A stretch of DNA of 64,000 nt from Hysterium pulicare CBS 123377 (Eukaryota > Ascomycota > Dothideomycetes > Hysteriales > Hysteriaceae). Under the pieces are notes generated by a model that worked only from the letters and a program-made list of their open reading frames with translations, was not told where the DNA came from and ran no database searches. Within the stretch, counting starts at the first letter, position 1; the number at the start of each line of letters is the position of its first letter. Positions 33,136 to 44,747 of this stretch are shown here, one piece after another. The DNA lies in NCBI GenBank assembly GCA_000467715.1, contig AJFK01000768.1, positions 1-64,000 of the forward strand. Reading direction: 5' to 3'. The position numbers were made by a program, and so were the translations under genes.

Positions 33136-34839
33136 ATGTCTAACCCCCAGGTTTATTTTCAGCCCGGCGAGGGCATTTCCCGCACTGTTATAACCGCGGA
33201 TATTCAGCGTTACCTTGGTCCTGATGCGTCAGTCAGCCCAGGAGAGGGCACTGGAGAGTATCAAGGTGTGAAGGGATACTGGATCACGTACCCGTTGACT
33301 GAGCACATGGTTCAAGACCTCAAACTAGACACTCAAAGATGGCGGAATGAGCTTAAGCAACGTCTAGGTGAGTTCTCTATGAAACATAGAAAGGCATTGG
33401 ACCCTATTAATAAGCTACAGTAAGTTATGGAGATTCCCGTGCTCACAAATCGAGACAAATGAATGGCCCATCTACACCTGCCATAGCCGTCCAACAGGGG
33501 TTTGACCCTCAGCAACCATATTATTCTTCACAACTCTATAACGAGTACAGTAGGGTTTTCGAAGGACTTAGTAGCCATCCGAGCATTCTAATTCGGAGTA
33601 GGGCCTTCCATACTTCCGAGTATATATCCCACGATGGTGTCTTCATATGCAGGACAGTTCTATAATCGCAACTGCACAGAAGCCGTCGACTACAGCTACT
33701 CGAGACAGCAAGATGCGGCGCCATATGCAAGCTTAGAACAACGGCCTCACTCTGTCGATTCTGCAAGCCGACATAGAAGGCATTACGTTTGGCCACCTCC
33801 GGCGCGCGGCAACGGTTACACAAGGAAAGAAGTAATAACTATAATAGCAGATTCGTGTGGATGGCAGATCGGACAAGAGAAGTTCTTGGATTATGCTCCC
33901 ATTATAGCCCCCCAGTTGGGAAACGTATTGGGTGGCCACTATGGAACAGTAGTCCATGAAGCTTGTATTGGATTTAATCTATTGAGCAAATTCGTTGTCA
34001 AATCATTCAGGATAGATAGGGTTCCACGTGTCGCTGATAGCCAGATCAAGGACATTGGGCGCGAGATATCGGCCTTGAAAAAGCTGATCACACATCCGCA
34101 CGTTGTTAAAATCTTCGGCTCCTTTCGAACGGAATCTCTCCCCACCGGCAAGTCCTACCACCTCCTCATGTGGCCTGTTGGAGGGTGTGACTTGAGGATT
34201 TTCCTAGAACAAACTTGCCAGCTCGTAAAACAGGGCAGACATGATGCCCAGGCTCTACAGTGGATCAGAAAATGGTTCGGGTGTTTAGCGTCTGGCCTTG
34301 AATTCTCCCATGCTCAGAGGGTATACCACGAAGATATCAAACCGAGCAACATAATACACCGTGGAGACCAGATTTACTGGACCGACTTTGGCTCCTCGAG
34401 GATTCTTGAAGACGGCCAAGGAACAACTACAGCTAGCCCCGCACTGGCTACTAAATTATACGCTGCACCGGAAGCCCTTATGAAAGATGATGATAGCATC
34501 GAGCCCCACGGGTCCAAAACTGACGTCTTTTCTCTCGGACTAGTATTCTTCGAGATGCTTCACGGTCTTAACGGCACAGATGTCGCGACTCTTCATGAGT
34601 ATCTCGAGACGTATAATGGGTTAGGGGCTAAAGGCCGGCCAAAGCAATACTGGCGCGTTCTACCAGGAATCGATGCGAGCTTCAATCATCCTTATCCAGC
34701 AGAAATGGCTAATATGTACACCAAATGCATCAAGCCAATGCTGAACCTACAGAGGCAACAACGACCTAGCGCTAGAGAAGTGGTAGCGAGTATTCGTACA
34801 AAACAACCTTGGGGTCCAACGAACTGTCCGTTCTGTTAG
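33136..34839 (+). CDS. Fungal N-terminal module fused to a protein kinase domain
   Basis: Proposed three exons, 531 aa, with introns at 33368-33420 and about 33598-33652. The second junction is tentative, because other GT sites exist at 33571 and 33620. Residues 1-77 (YFQPGEGISRTVITADIQRY, GVKGYWITYPLTEHM) match a small conserved fungal protein of unknown function. A low-complexity Q/Y/S linker leads to a kinase domain at about 240-520: LGGHYGTVV loop, FVVKSF lysine, YHEDIKPSNII catalytic loop (HED in place of HRD), WTDFGSS and AAPEAL. Catalytic Lys, Asp, Asn and DFG are all kept, so it may be active. It closes with NCPFC. If the second intron is wrong, the kinase would be a separate gene starting near 33634. 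Confidence 0.7.
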
Positions 34840-35046
34840 ACACAAACCGGCCTTTAGATACGTTAATTACTTAGAGATAGTTGATATTTCGAATGAAACA
34901 TTGCATGGTACCTCTGTAGAAGACGTATTAGAAGACCGGTTGCGCAATCAAAATAATTTGTCTTCTATCATAGCCAACATGAGCGCCAGAGACAGAAGTG
35001 TAATGATGAAGCTGGGTATCTCTGTATTGAAAGAGCCGATAAACAC

Positions 35047-36381
35047 CTAACCCAGGCCTTTGAAAGCCATGATGCCATTGCTTGCACCCTGTTTCTGACC
35101 TTTATGCTTCTTTCTTCTCTTCTTCCGCTTCCTGGACTGTTCCTCCTCACTGCTATCATTCTCTTCTTTATCGCTGTCGGCCTCATCACTACTTGCTAAT
35201 GATCTCTTTCCCACGCCATCAGCCTCTTCCTCTTCCTCTTCCTCTTCTTCCTCCTCCTCGTCCACATCCTGCCAAGTCTTCTCATGCCATACCCTCACCA
35301 AGTTCCCTCCACCGCTAATCATTCTCCCGCCCACATCGAAGCCAAGACCAACCACGGGATCATCGGAAATAACTGGTTGCTGTTCCGCAATGACCTTATT
35401 GGGACCTATCTTGACGAAGCGAATAGCACCGTTGCCCATTCCAACAGCAACAATATTCCCTCCTGGCCCAACTCCATCTGGAACTAAGGCCAGAGCATCT
35501 AAACTCTCGCCACCAGCAGGCGCACGATCAACAATGATTCTCGCATCTTGATCGTCCCACACTCCACGTTCCCAAAGAGTCAGCACGCCAGTTGCTCCAC
35601 CGACAAGCACCTTCTCACCGACGCTTGTCCCTCTAGAAGGTAATCCAGTGACCATCACCGAGCTCAACAGCTCTTCTTCTTGATCCTCACTCTTCACCAT
35701 TACCCCGCGCCGTAGGTCTGTCACAGCGAGCGTTGTACCTCCCGTAGTCACCCATTGCTTGCTGAAACCACTCGTGCTAGCCCCAGATGGCGGGAGTGGG
35801 GTTAATGAAGATATGTAGTCGTCATGTGGATGGTGTGTCTGGCTCGGTTTCGAGTTATAGGCTTTTAGTTCTCGCAAATCGTAGAGGTGGAGAGCGGAGG
35901 AGTCGGTGGCTAGGAGGAGTGTTTGCGGGGACAGGGCGTGGAGGAGGGAAGGCTCATCAGGCTCATTATTCGCACTATATGTATTTAGATACATGCTCAA
36001 TAAATAGCACAACGATCAAATTATGAGCAGGAAAACTTACGCATTCTTGGGTATCAGGATTTTCGCAACAACCTGACCTGTGGCTGCATCTGCCGCCTTA
36101 ACTTGTTCGTCTGTGCCAGCCGAATACAATTGAGATCCGTCGACACTAAAGCCCAGAGTCCTACAGCTTCCCTCATGTCTTCGTGTCTTCCAAACCTTCT
36201 CTAGCTGGCCAAAACCATTGTCGGAAGCTGTAAGTTCGCTCTCATCAGTAGCGACTGCGGGCAGGCGGAAGGTATGCACTCGGCCACTAGCAAGGCCAAT
36301 TGAGAAGACGGGTTCGGTCGGGTGAATGGCTTGAGTGAACAGATCGGATGCAAGCGGAATGGAACATATTGTATCGAACAT
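35047..36381 (-). CDS. jip5: WD-repeat protein JIP5 (WDR55 family)
   Basis: Two exons, 422 aa, with an intron at 35975-36040. WD40 beta-propeller repeats run over about 1-330: [69 protein letters not shown] and [13 protein letters not shown]. The C-terminal tail combines a run of about 12 Glu residues with a Lys/Arg-rich block ([14 protein letters not shown]), the nuclear/nucleolar tail typical of JIP5. The yeast orthologue is needed for 60S ribosomal subunit production, so a housekeeping nucleolar role is expected. It is convergent with the kinase-fusion gene, with stops 207 bp apart. Confidence 0.92.
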
Positions 36382-37234
36382 TGCCTGTGGTTTGAATTGA
36401 GTTGTTCCAAAGCTCGATTGACGGCGGCAGCTTGGTGATTATTTTTTGATGAGGGAGGTTTTAGCGATCACGTGCACTGGCTTTCACTCGCCTAAACTTG
36501 TCTTAAACTTTACCCCCTTCTTCTCGAAGAGCATTTCAAGATTTAATTGACATCAAAACCGCATCCATTGGTTGATTCATAGAAATGGTTAGTATATTGT
36601 CTTTCGTTGCTTTTCTTACCACAGAGCACTTATCTTCTCCCTCTATATGAGATCACAAAGGTTAATGAACTTGTCAGCAGTTCGTCTACTCATGGAAACC
36701 GTAGCATTAGGATACTTCTTCAATGAACAAAAGAGTTCTTATGCCATTCCTCTTCTATTTCAGCTCCAGTAACACACTATCTGTTTCTAGTTGTATTATG
36801 AATAACTTAATATCTCCTCATCTCATTCAGAATCAAATTCAACATCTCAAATCAACTTTCGGTATCGAGACCACGTTGTATGCTACTGAAAGCTAACAAC
36901 GACATGCTGCAAATCCTTCCCATGGTTCTGTTTTAAGGTAGAAGACCGGCACGCCGGGCCCTAGACCTCTCACTACCACAAGGTACATCGAAGCTAACCT
37001 GAACTCGGTAAAGCAACCATATGCACGTTTCGCAGCTATTGGCGGGGGTTTGCAACTGCCAGGAACCACCTCGCACCGCATGATGAACGCATTTCCATCC
37101 AGCATCATCATCCTAGGTTTGGGAGACCCAGCATGTACATAAGTAGGGGGACGAGGCCAGGTTGCCGGGTGCGAGTTGAAACACATTTTGTTTCTCTTCG
37201 TTTAATCCGTTGCTTGTTTTAAAGGTCTTTGGCC
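36382..37234. other. Intergenic; possible tiny spliced ORF
   Basis: An ATG at about 36595 is followed directly by GTTAGT, and acceptor-like CAG sites occur downstream. One splice combination gives a peptide of about 33 residues (MSTYLLPLYEITK then NQIQHLKSTFGIETTLYATE). It has no known match that I recognise and is not called as a gene. Confidence 0.25.
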
Positions 37235-38456
37235 ATGTTTGCGTCACGCCTTGCCGTCGGAGTCGTCGCCCTAATTTCATGCTGCTCTGCATATGCTCAC
37301 GAAAAAAATGGTTGGGGCCACAATGCATATATCAATTATACAGTCGTTCCCGGCATATTTCAGCAAGACGATGCAGCTACCAATGCCTCAACTTTCAACT
37401 TCACTGCGTCGAATTTTGGTCTAATTGACCGTTCCTATCCAAGTGACAACACATGCAGGGTAAACATTGTCCCTCCTCGAGTTGCCAATGTCCATAGCTA
37501 GGGCGAATGCCATCGATTCTATCTACGCATATTGACATTATTCCAGGAAGGCCGCGACGCAACAGGGTGGCAACGTCTCGCCCACTACATCTCCACCTTA
37601 AACGATCAAGCCGCATCCAATGTCGATTACAAGCTCGTGTTCTTCGGTCGCCATGGCGAAGGTTATCACAACGCCGCCGAATCCTACTACGGGACGCCTG
37701 CCTGGAACTGCTACTACAGGTAAGGGATGAAACTAATAAATTATTCCTGTAACTTCATAAATATGATATTAACAATAGGGTAGTGAACTCGACGGAAACG
37801 CAACCGTAACCTGGGCAGACGCCCACCTAACCTCCAACGGGGCCAATCAAGCCCTCGCCGTGAACGCCTTCTGGAAGACCTTGATCAAAGACCAGAAAAT
37901 CACCCCGCCGCAGAAGTACTACACGAGCCCTCTATACCGCTGTCTTGCTACTGCGAACTTGACATTCGCTGGTTTGGATCTGCCAAGAAGGAACCCGTTC
38001 ATCCCGGAGATTAAGGAATTATTGAGAGAGGGGATCAGCGGCCACACATGTGACCGTCGCAGCAACAAGACATTCATCCACCACAGCTTCCCTACCTACA
38101 CTTTTGAGCCTGGTTTCAGCGAGTACGACCAGTTATGGGAGGCTCTACACGGCGAAACGAGCACGGATCAAGATATTCGGAGCAAGAAAGTGTTGGATGA
38201 TGTATTCGGCAGTGATGATAGCACGTATATCAGCGTGACTAGTCACTCGGGCGAGATTGCTAGTATTCTGAGAGTCCTAGGCCATCGTGTTTTCGGGCTC
38301 TCCACTGGTGCTGCTATTCCGGTCCTGGTTAAGGCGACGACGTTGAAGAATCCTCCGCCGACTTCGACGTACCAGCCTTTTACTGCGCTGGCGACTTGTA
38401 CGGCGCCACCGACGATTACGGCGTCTAGCTGTAATGACTGCTCGTGCTGTAAATGA
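37235..38456 (+). CDS. Secreted histidine-phosphatase (phosphoglycerate mutase-like) protein
   Basis: Three exons, 356 aa, with introns at 37460-37546 and 37720-37783, both in phase. A signal peptide (MFASRLAVGVVALISCCSAYA) precedes a domain with the catalytic RHG motif (VFFGRHGEGYHN). A second arginine site follows (YYTSPLYRCLATANLTF), then EYDQLWEALHGE and ISVTSHSGEIASILRVLGHR, which supplies the C-terminal catalytic His. Sequons (NYT, NAS, NFT, NLT) and the signal indicate secretion or a vacuolar location. The substrate is unknown: acid phosphatase or sugar-phosphate phosphatase activity is typical of the family. The final residues, SSCNDCSCCK, form an unusual Cys-rich tail. Confidence 0.9.
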
Positions 38457-38964
38457 AAGGATGCTATAAGGAATTGAGGGAATAATTTGTGTATATAAAA
38501 ATCGTCAGAGTCTCCGAGGGGGGAAATGCACGAACGTCAAATGAAATGATCGTCAATGCGAAACTTGCTTGAAAACATGTGCTGCATGCTCTAATATTGA
38601 GACTAAGCCTGCTAAGCCTGTGGAATTGTATCTCAACAACTCAAATGTGTCCCATCGTCTTGGGCACACTCTACATATATGAAATGGTTGGATTGGAGGT
38701 AGTGATAGAGAATAGAAAGTAGTAACAAGAGTGAAGTATGTCCGTACATACTATTTACATTTCACCATCCTCATCAACAACAAGAATGATTAACACCCTA
38801 ACCTGAACCCTAGTCGCACAAAAGACCGCCGATGTAGTTGTGAGATGGCCGTGATGCAGTAAGCCTGCGAGCAAACAGCTTCACAATCCTCTCTGGATGT
38901 AGGAAAATTGGTATCCGACGAACATACTCTTGCTATCCCCCTCTCTGCCGCCTCAACATCAAAT
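38457..38964. other. Intergenic, convergent 3' ends
   Basis: A minus-strand frame just downstream of the 2EXR stop (VCSSDTNFPTSREDCEAVCS, ending near 38790) is Cys-containing but has no start and no clear acceptor. Nothing else is recognised. Confidence 0.4.
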
Positions 38965-40901
38965 CTAGTCTCGGAAATCAAATCTGTAGCGACTCATGAT
39001 CTTCTCTTGAATGTCCGCCGGCAACTTGAACCCACATTCACAGGTATAATTCCAATGATCCTGGTAAAGGCAGAGATAGTCTTTGTTAGCGAGAATTACG
39101 GAGCCCTCGAAGTGGCAGGACTTCGAGCATTCGCATTCTGGAGGTCTAACAAGTAGGTTAATATGTGATCATGGTACAAATCTTCAAACAATCATTCCGC
39201 TTTCTGATGAGTAGGAAAGGAGCAAAGTGTCATAACTTACACGTTGTCTCTGAAAGTGCGCTTGATTGCCTCTAGATCAATAGCATGATGGATACCTCGT
39301 CGCTTCTCCGCGAAGATTCTATCCCATTTCTCTTTGACACTAGTCTTGATGCACCCGCTGAGCTCCACCTTGAAATCTTTGATATATTCATTTGCAAAGC
39401 CGAGAATAGCATCGATGAGAACCTTGTGGCAGGAGGTCCTCCACTCGTCGTCAACGTTCGGCGTCTCGTGCCAAGGATTTTGATTCAAAGATGCAGATCC
39501 CCACGGATCAGTCAACGGACCCCATTTCGTGCTCTGGAACTTGAGCTCTAGGAATTTGAGATTTGGTAGCTTTTCAAGTTGTTTTGCTGGGACTTGCGAA
39601 CCCTGTACGCCTCGCGAGCCCGGATATGATGGCAGTTGAACACCAAAGAAATCCATGTAGTCTGTTGTTAGAAAGTCCATTCGGATGCGTGAGAGTGCAT
39701 TGTAAGGAATAGCCCGGACATCGGCAAGGATCTTTTGCAGTCCCGAAATGGAGTGGAAGTTGAAGAAAGACTTCTCCCATACCGCTTTTCGAGCTTCGAA
39801 GTAGACCTGTTTGTTGACGAAGAAGAGCCTAAGATCTGGTCCATCCACAATTTGCGTCTTATCATGAAGTTGTATGCGTGGCCGTGGATTGGTCCCCCCT
39901 TCTCGCGGAGTGAGTCCTTCGTTGCTGGGATTCCAGCCATCACCAAGAACAAGAGAAGAACCGCCCAGAAATAAGCTCGTGGTAGTTACGTATTTCCATC
40001 GAGGGTACATCTCCATCCCTATGCAGTGCTGGTATATGTTCTCACGCAGCTCAAGAGGGAGCTTGAGAAGATCGAAACTCTTAAGATTCGTATCCCACCA
40101 GAGTCGCTGAAGAGCATAACCGCGCTCACCGGTGATTGTAACAGCATACAAAGGGAATTCCACTTCCAACCATCTCTTGAGGAGTATGTTTGAGGTACCA
40201 GCGATCACGAATACCTCATCACCAGGGAAAACAAAGCCAGTAGAACTGGCACACAATTCGATGGCGTTTCCAATGTATCCCGGTTCGATGAAGGTATACT
40301 TCTTCATCTCGTTGGATGCTTGTGCATCAGCGCTTCCGGTGTGGACTAGCTTAAAATCGGTGAGTCTCTCGTGTACTTGATGTTGGCGACCGTATTTCTC
40401 TACCGCGGTTTGCCCACTCTGGGTCAGATCCTCTTTATCGCCTTCTCCTTCATCAAAATCTCCTTGAAGACATTCTATTTCAAGAGACTTTTTCCAAGAG
40501 TGAGACTCCCAGAACGCACCGATGCCCCCAGGAATCCCAAACGCGACCTCACCTCCATAGCCTGGAAGCATAGCCGTGAATTTGTTCCGTCGACCATTCC
40601 GGCGACGAGAAGCCACTGTTACGCCCCCTGTATTTGCATTTGTCGATGAACATGGCTCAATGGATCCAGAGTCCCAAAGGCTGTATGCTTTAGATTTTCC
40701 CGGTACGGCTTCCCAAGCGTCCTCCCGGAAATACACTTCTTCATTTGATATCTCAAACACCCGCATGTCAGCGCAAAATCCTTCAAATGTAGCATTCCTT
40801 CGTTTTTCGACTAAGTATTTGGCCGCCTGGTAGATTGGATCAACCTTTGGTCCGCTTGGCACGATGGTTGACCACGGCGACTCACCTATGTGCCATTCCA
40901 T
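38965..40901 (-). CDS. 2EXR-domain (F-box-like) protein with Cys-rich C-terminal exon
   Basis: Two exons, 613 aa, with an intron at 39146-39240. Without splicing the frame would stop one codon after ...TFRDN. The site there is a consensus GTAAGT, and joining to the TTAG acceptor adds 60 in-frame residues. The N-terminal ~280 residues are unfamiliar. The 2EXR core begins FDLLKLPLELRENIYQHCIG and continues with DLRLFFVNKQVYFEARKAVW and LQKILADVRAIPYNALSRIR. This family is very large in plant-associated ascomycetes and has no firm function. The added exon has a dense Cys pattern (PPECECSKSCHF, DYLCLYQDHWNYTCECGFKL), possibly a zinc or disulfide module. No signal peptide is present, so it is probably intracellular. 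Confidence 0.8.
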
Positions 40902-42187
40902 AGAGAGCAGAGTTGGAATACTTTGAGGTAGAATGGCTGTGATAAACGGCGAGTTAAAGAGAACTGCGAACTACCGACTAGCTACATTCACTGAGAATGC
41001 AGTGCCGACTTCAATACTGCGTGCGTGGTATATCGTGGCTAGCTAGGTGGAGTAGTTGTGTCTCAATGTTCATTGGTTGGAATGCAAAAAATTGACAAAC
41101 AGCGTTCTGTATTTGAGTTCAATAGCGTGCAAGCTGGCGAACAGAAAGAATGTTTTTCCGGTCGCCACGGAATATCCTGCCAAGTACAATTGGTCTAATG
41201 TGTTTCGTGAAACTAATCTCCTATTCTTCTCATAGTTGCCTTACCGAACAACCAGCAGAACCTAAGATCTTTAGAGTGAAACAATAGAGTAGTTATTTGG
41301 ACATGACTACTGCATGCGTTAAGTGCCTCTTCTGGCTCGTGCCAAGCTAGCAGAACAACAAGCGCTTCACCCAAAGTCGCTGGTAGAAACGTGCTTGTCG
41401 CTAGCTTGTTCTGTAACTAATACACCGTGGAAAACCTGCGCTACAGAAATTGTACTTGCAGCAGATATTGGCATCGTTGCTACGAGTTTAGATCCATATG
41501 TCCGATCTGAGATGTTATTGGTAGCCGGCTTTGTCTCACACATACTGCGCCCAGTTAGCGAAAGATAGATCGGAATAGAAGTAGCATAGCATCTAGGTAT
41601 ATGAGGCCATTATTCAACCCAAGACTGCATGTCCTCAAGCACACAAAGCAAAAGATGTGCGAGGTTTTGAGGCCCGGAGCCGACAAGGAGTTGAAGCTGT
41701 CATGGCAGGCTAAAAGATCAGATGGCTCCACGAGTTAGAGTGGAGGGTGGTTCATTCACGGGAAACCCCTTTCGAAAGGTCTTCAATGTCTGTGGACGCC
41801 GTTTAGTGTGAGGAGCGCTTCCTAGAAGTGTCGAGGTAAGAGAAGAGGCCACACCATAATTGACGAAGCTCTCGACCTAAGAATGAACAAGATTCCGGGC
41901 AGCGTGGTGAAATGGCGAACGCTTCTGTGTTTGTGCAGAAGAACCGATGAGAGGAGCCGGTAGATGAAGGATGAAAGGGGGAGGCCTGAGAGGTGAGCTT
42001 CGAATTCTGGACGCGACATTACATAATCATGAAACTAACGTGAACCCGCGTCACCGCCTTCACCTCACCTTATGTTGCTCAACAAACTACTGAACTTCAC
42101 CTCACCTTTCACCTCCCACTCTGATCCTCTCTTTCCTCGTTCAACCTTTCCTTCTCAAGATCTATTATCTCGTTGTGATACACCACG
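40902..42187. other. Intergenic, divergent promoters, no gene seen
   Basis: About 1.3 kb between two divergent genes. The longest frame is 81 codons, with no domain or conserved composition. No RNA gene is visible. Confidence 0.5.
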
Positions 42188-43933
42188 ATGGCACGAAGGA
42201 AATGCGAAGACGATTCCTCCAACCACGTTCAGAAATCTAGAACTCAGAAACGCGTCCGATCCGACCCTCGGCATGATTTAAATGCTTCTGCAATACCGCC
42301 TGTCAGCGTTAACGTCAGAGACGCTGGCAGGACTACTTTTGTCTATGACTTATCACCGTCGAATAATTTTACAGCGCCGAACCACCGTTCTAGTCGTGAA
42401 GCCACTACTGACACACTCTATCGAGATCCGACTCCTCTGCCACACCACAATCTACCCGTTATACAAGGATCTCACCTGAACAATGGTATCTCCAACACGA
42501 GACGGCGCCGTACCGAGGATCCGGAAACCCTTGGGAGACACGTCGACCCGATCGAAGATATTGATGACGAAGTGAATGTGCTCAAGCATGATCCAACGAA
42601 TCCAGAAGACAAGTGGCAGATCAGATGCCTTTCCGAAAATCTCTCACGACAAGAGCTATGTAGTTATCTTGGGTTTCTCAATACAGCGAAATTGCGACAA
42701 TGGGAGGTCAGCAACCTCCAGAGATTGATATTCCTTCAAGAAAATCGCTTTGCGATGAGAGTTGGATATGTTAGTGTTGTTGGTGTACTTCGCATCGTAT
42801 GCAATTACGGGGCTGAAGGCGCAAGACTCCTTCATTGGTTAGAGAGCAGACCGATCTGGAAGCCCATCGACCCCTTGGACATTCACGCTATCCTAGTAGA
42901 ACTCGATCTAACTTCCATTCCGCTGGGAGCGCCCACTCCAATTGATAGAGGGTCGGATCTAATGTTGGCAGCCTCAGTCATTTGGTTGATACAAGGCTCA
43001 AGAGATCAGTTTCCGCAATCTCATAGAACCAAAACCGGACGAATGAAGTATCATCCTGAGGATGTCAACCGTGCGTATTGGTATCTCTGGAATCTCGGGA
43101 AAAGCAATCCCAGGTTCGACGATGACGAAGTCTTGTCTCGTGTTACAATCACATTCGGTAAAGACCTCGGACTAGACTCATGGCACGATACGGATCCAAC
43201 GCCAATGGTTGACTTCGAGGACGATGATCTCCCAGACCACTACTTGTACCAAGGAAGGGATTCCACGAAAAAGAGCCGTTCGGCCCGGTCTCAGAGGCAA
43301 CAAAATGCAAGCGCCGTTGATGATCCTGACTCGAATAACCGGGCGAACCGGCAACATATCTCCTCCCCATCTTCATTACACGTCTCAGACAGCAACGACT
43401 CTTCCCTTGATCCAGATTTCGATGTCCGTCTACAAAGCACTTGTTCACATAATGCTCCTACTGCGGTGCCTCCACTCATTGTCCAACTGCCCATCCGGCA
43501 ACCACCACCAAGTTCCGGTTCTAACCTGATCGAAAACATGAAGAGCCAACTCCTTGCACTTCATATATGGGTCTACGCCACTCTCCCAGATGCAGACGAA
43601 CGTCCTGAAATAGACGACTTATTCGCGCAGGCACGCTCGAAGATGAAGGACGGTAACCAGACCGCCTTTGCTCAAGCCCGGGCAGATATAAAGATTCATG
43701 CATGGAGCGCAGATCCTATGGTCACCGAGCAACTTCAGAAGCAAATGAAGCAGCTTGAGAGGCTTCAACTTTGGGTTTACGGCCACACCGAAAACCCGGA
43801 TGCTGACGAGGAAATCACTACAGCGCTCAATGACGTCTTCTCAGCCATCAAAGACGGGAACGAAAAGGAGTTTGCTGTTGCGAGGGCGACGGTCAAGGAA
43901 ATGGTTGGAAATAGGGAGATGGGTATTATTTGA
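42188..43933 (+). CDS. Uncharacterised protein with C-terminal ~50-residue duplication
   Basis: Single exon, 581 aa, not recognised. The N-terminus is basic (MARRKCEDD, TQKRVRSD, NTRRRRTEDP), so nuclear entry is likely. A structured region at about 135-320 contains LSENLSRQELCSYLGFLNTA, LRQWEVSNLQRLIFLQENRF and WLIQGSRDQFPQS. A disordered S/N/D/P stretch follows. The last 140 residues hold two copies of a helical unit: LHIWVYATLPDADERPEIDD then KMKDGNQTAFAQARADIK, and LQLWVYGHTENPDADEEITT then AIKDGNEKEFAVARATVK. Shared spacing and the WVY, PDADE, KDGN, FA.AR and K positions show an internal duplication. No transmembrane segment or signal peptide is present. Confidence 0.75.
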   Translation: MARRKCEDDSSNHVQKSRTQKRVRSDPRHDLNASAIPPVSVNVRDAGRTTFVYDLSPSNNFTAPNHRSSREATTDTLYRDPTPLPHHNLPVIQGSHLNNGISNTRRRRTEDPETLGRHVDPIEDIDDEVNVLKHDPTNPEDKWQIRCLSENLSRQELCSYLGFLNTAKLRQWEVSNLQRLIFLQENRFAMRVGYVSVVGVLRIVCNYGAEGARLLHWLESRPIWKPIDPLDIHAILVELDLTSIPLGAPTPIDRGSDLMLAASVIWLIQGSRDQFPQSHRTKTGRMKYHPEDVNRAYWYLWNLGKSNPRFDDDEVLSRVTITFGKDLGLDSWHDTDPTPMVDFEDDDLPDHYLYQGRDSTKKSRSARSQRQQNASAVDDPDSNNRANRQHISSPSSLHVSDSNDSSLDPDFDVRLQSTCSHNAPTAVPPLIVQLPIRQPPPSSGSNLIENMKSQLLALHIWVYATLPDADERPEIDDLFAQARSKMKDGNQTAFAQARADIKIHAWSADPMVTEQLQKQMKQLERLQLWVYGHTENPDADEEITTALNDVFSAIKDGNEKEFAVARATVKEMVGNREMGII

Positions 43934-44747
43934 GTTTGGAGAGGATGGGGACTGGCTGTCAAGGATATATTGACAAAGGGCGAATTTATGGAGAATATAT
44001 ACGGAGATTCTCTGCAGGGGAGATAAAGGGTCATCCTTGGGCATTACGATTGGGAATGGATTTGCACTTGAATGTGGGGCGGATGGGAGCCCAGAACTTG
44101 ATCGAAAATACCCTTCAGGAATGCAAACTTCCCATCATCATATGTTTTATGAATTATATGTCGAGAATACCGTGATCAACTGATCTATAACCAGCTCGAT
44201 GATTAGAATTCGTAGGCGAGAAGGAGCATGCCGAATTAACTTCTCTTTCCATCCATTATACATTCATCAAGCTTTATTGACAACTGGGCTCACGTAACCA
44301 CAGATTCGCCATTACCGACTAGAACCTAGGAATTGCTCCCTCTCTACCCCACGAGGTGATATCGTTTAACGTGTCTCAGTAACTTCATTGGAAAGGACAT
44401 TCGTGACATGTTTTCCAACCATCCAAAGGTAAGCGCTTGTGCGTCAATAGGAGAAAAGTGAACGAAGGCAATCTGTTGAAGACTCATGCCGTGAGTCCAT
44501 TCGTGCGGTGGTATGGATGGGCTCGACTGATGACTGGCAAATCGCAGCAGGGCCTTAAACCGGTGTATCCTAATTTCTGAGTAATGGACTAGAGTTCAGT
44601 CTCAAGTACACTGAATTCTTAAAGAGCCAATTTAATGTTCGAATAGTTGATAAGAGGATTTCACGTACCTGAGTAAGGTTTTAACCAGGAGTACAGAAAA
44701 GATGTCAATTAGCCCCGAGCCAGGACCAGTTTTGCGTAGTACGACAC
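43934..44747. other. Intergenic, convergent 3' ends
   Basis: Tail-to-tail spacer of about 0.8 kb. No feature is recognised. Confidence 0.5.

Noticed and set aside
36595-36900. Tiny spliced gene starting ATG|GTTAGT
   Set aside because: The peptide of about 33 residues is not recognisable, and several splice choices are equally good.
38790-38981. Small Cys-rich secreted effector on the minus strand
   Set aside because: There is no ATG in good position, no signal peptide and no usable acceptor, and it overlaps the 2EXR gene's last exon in another frame.
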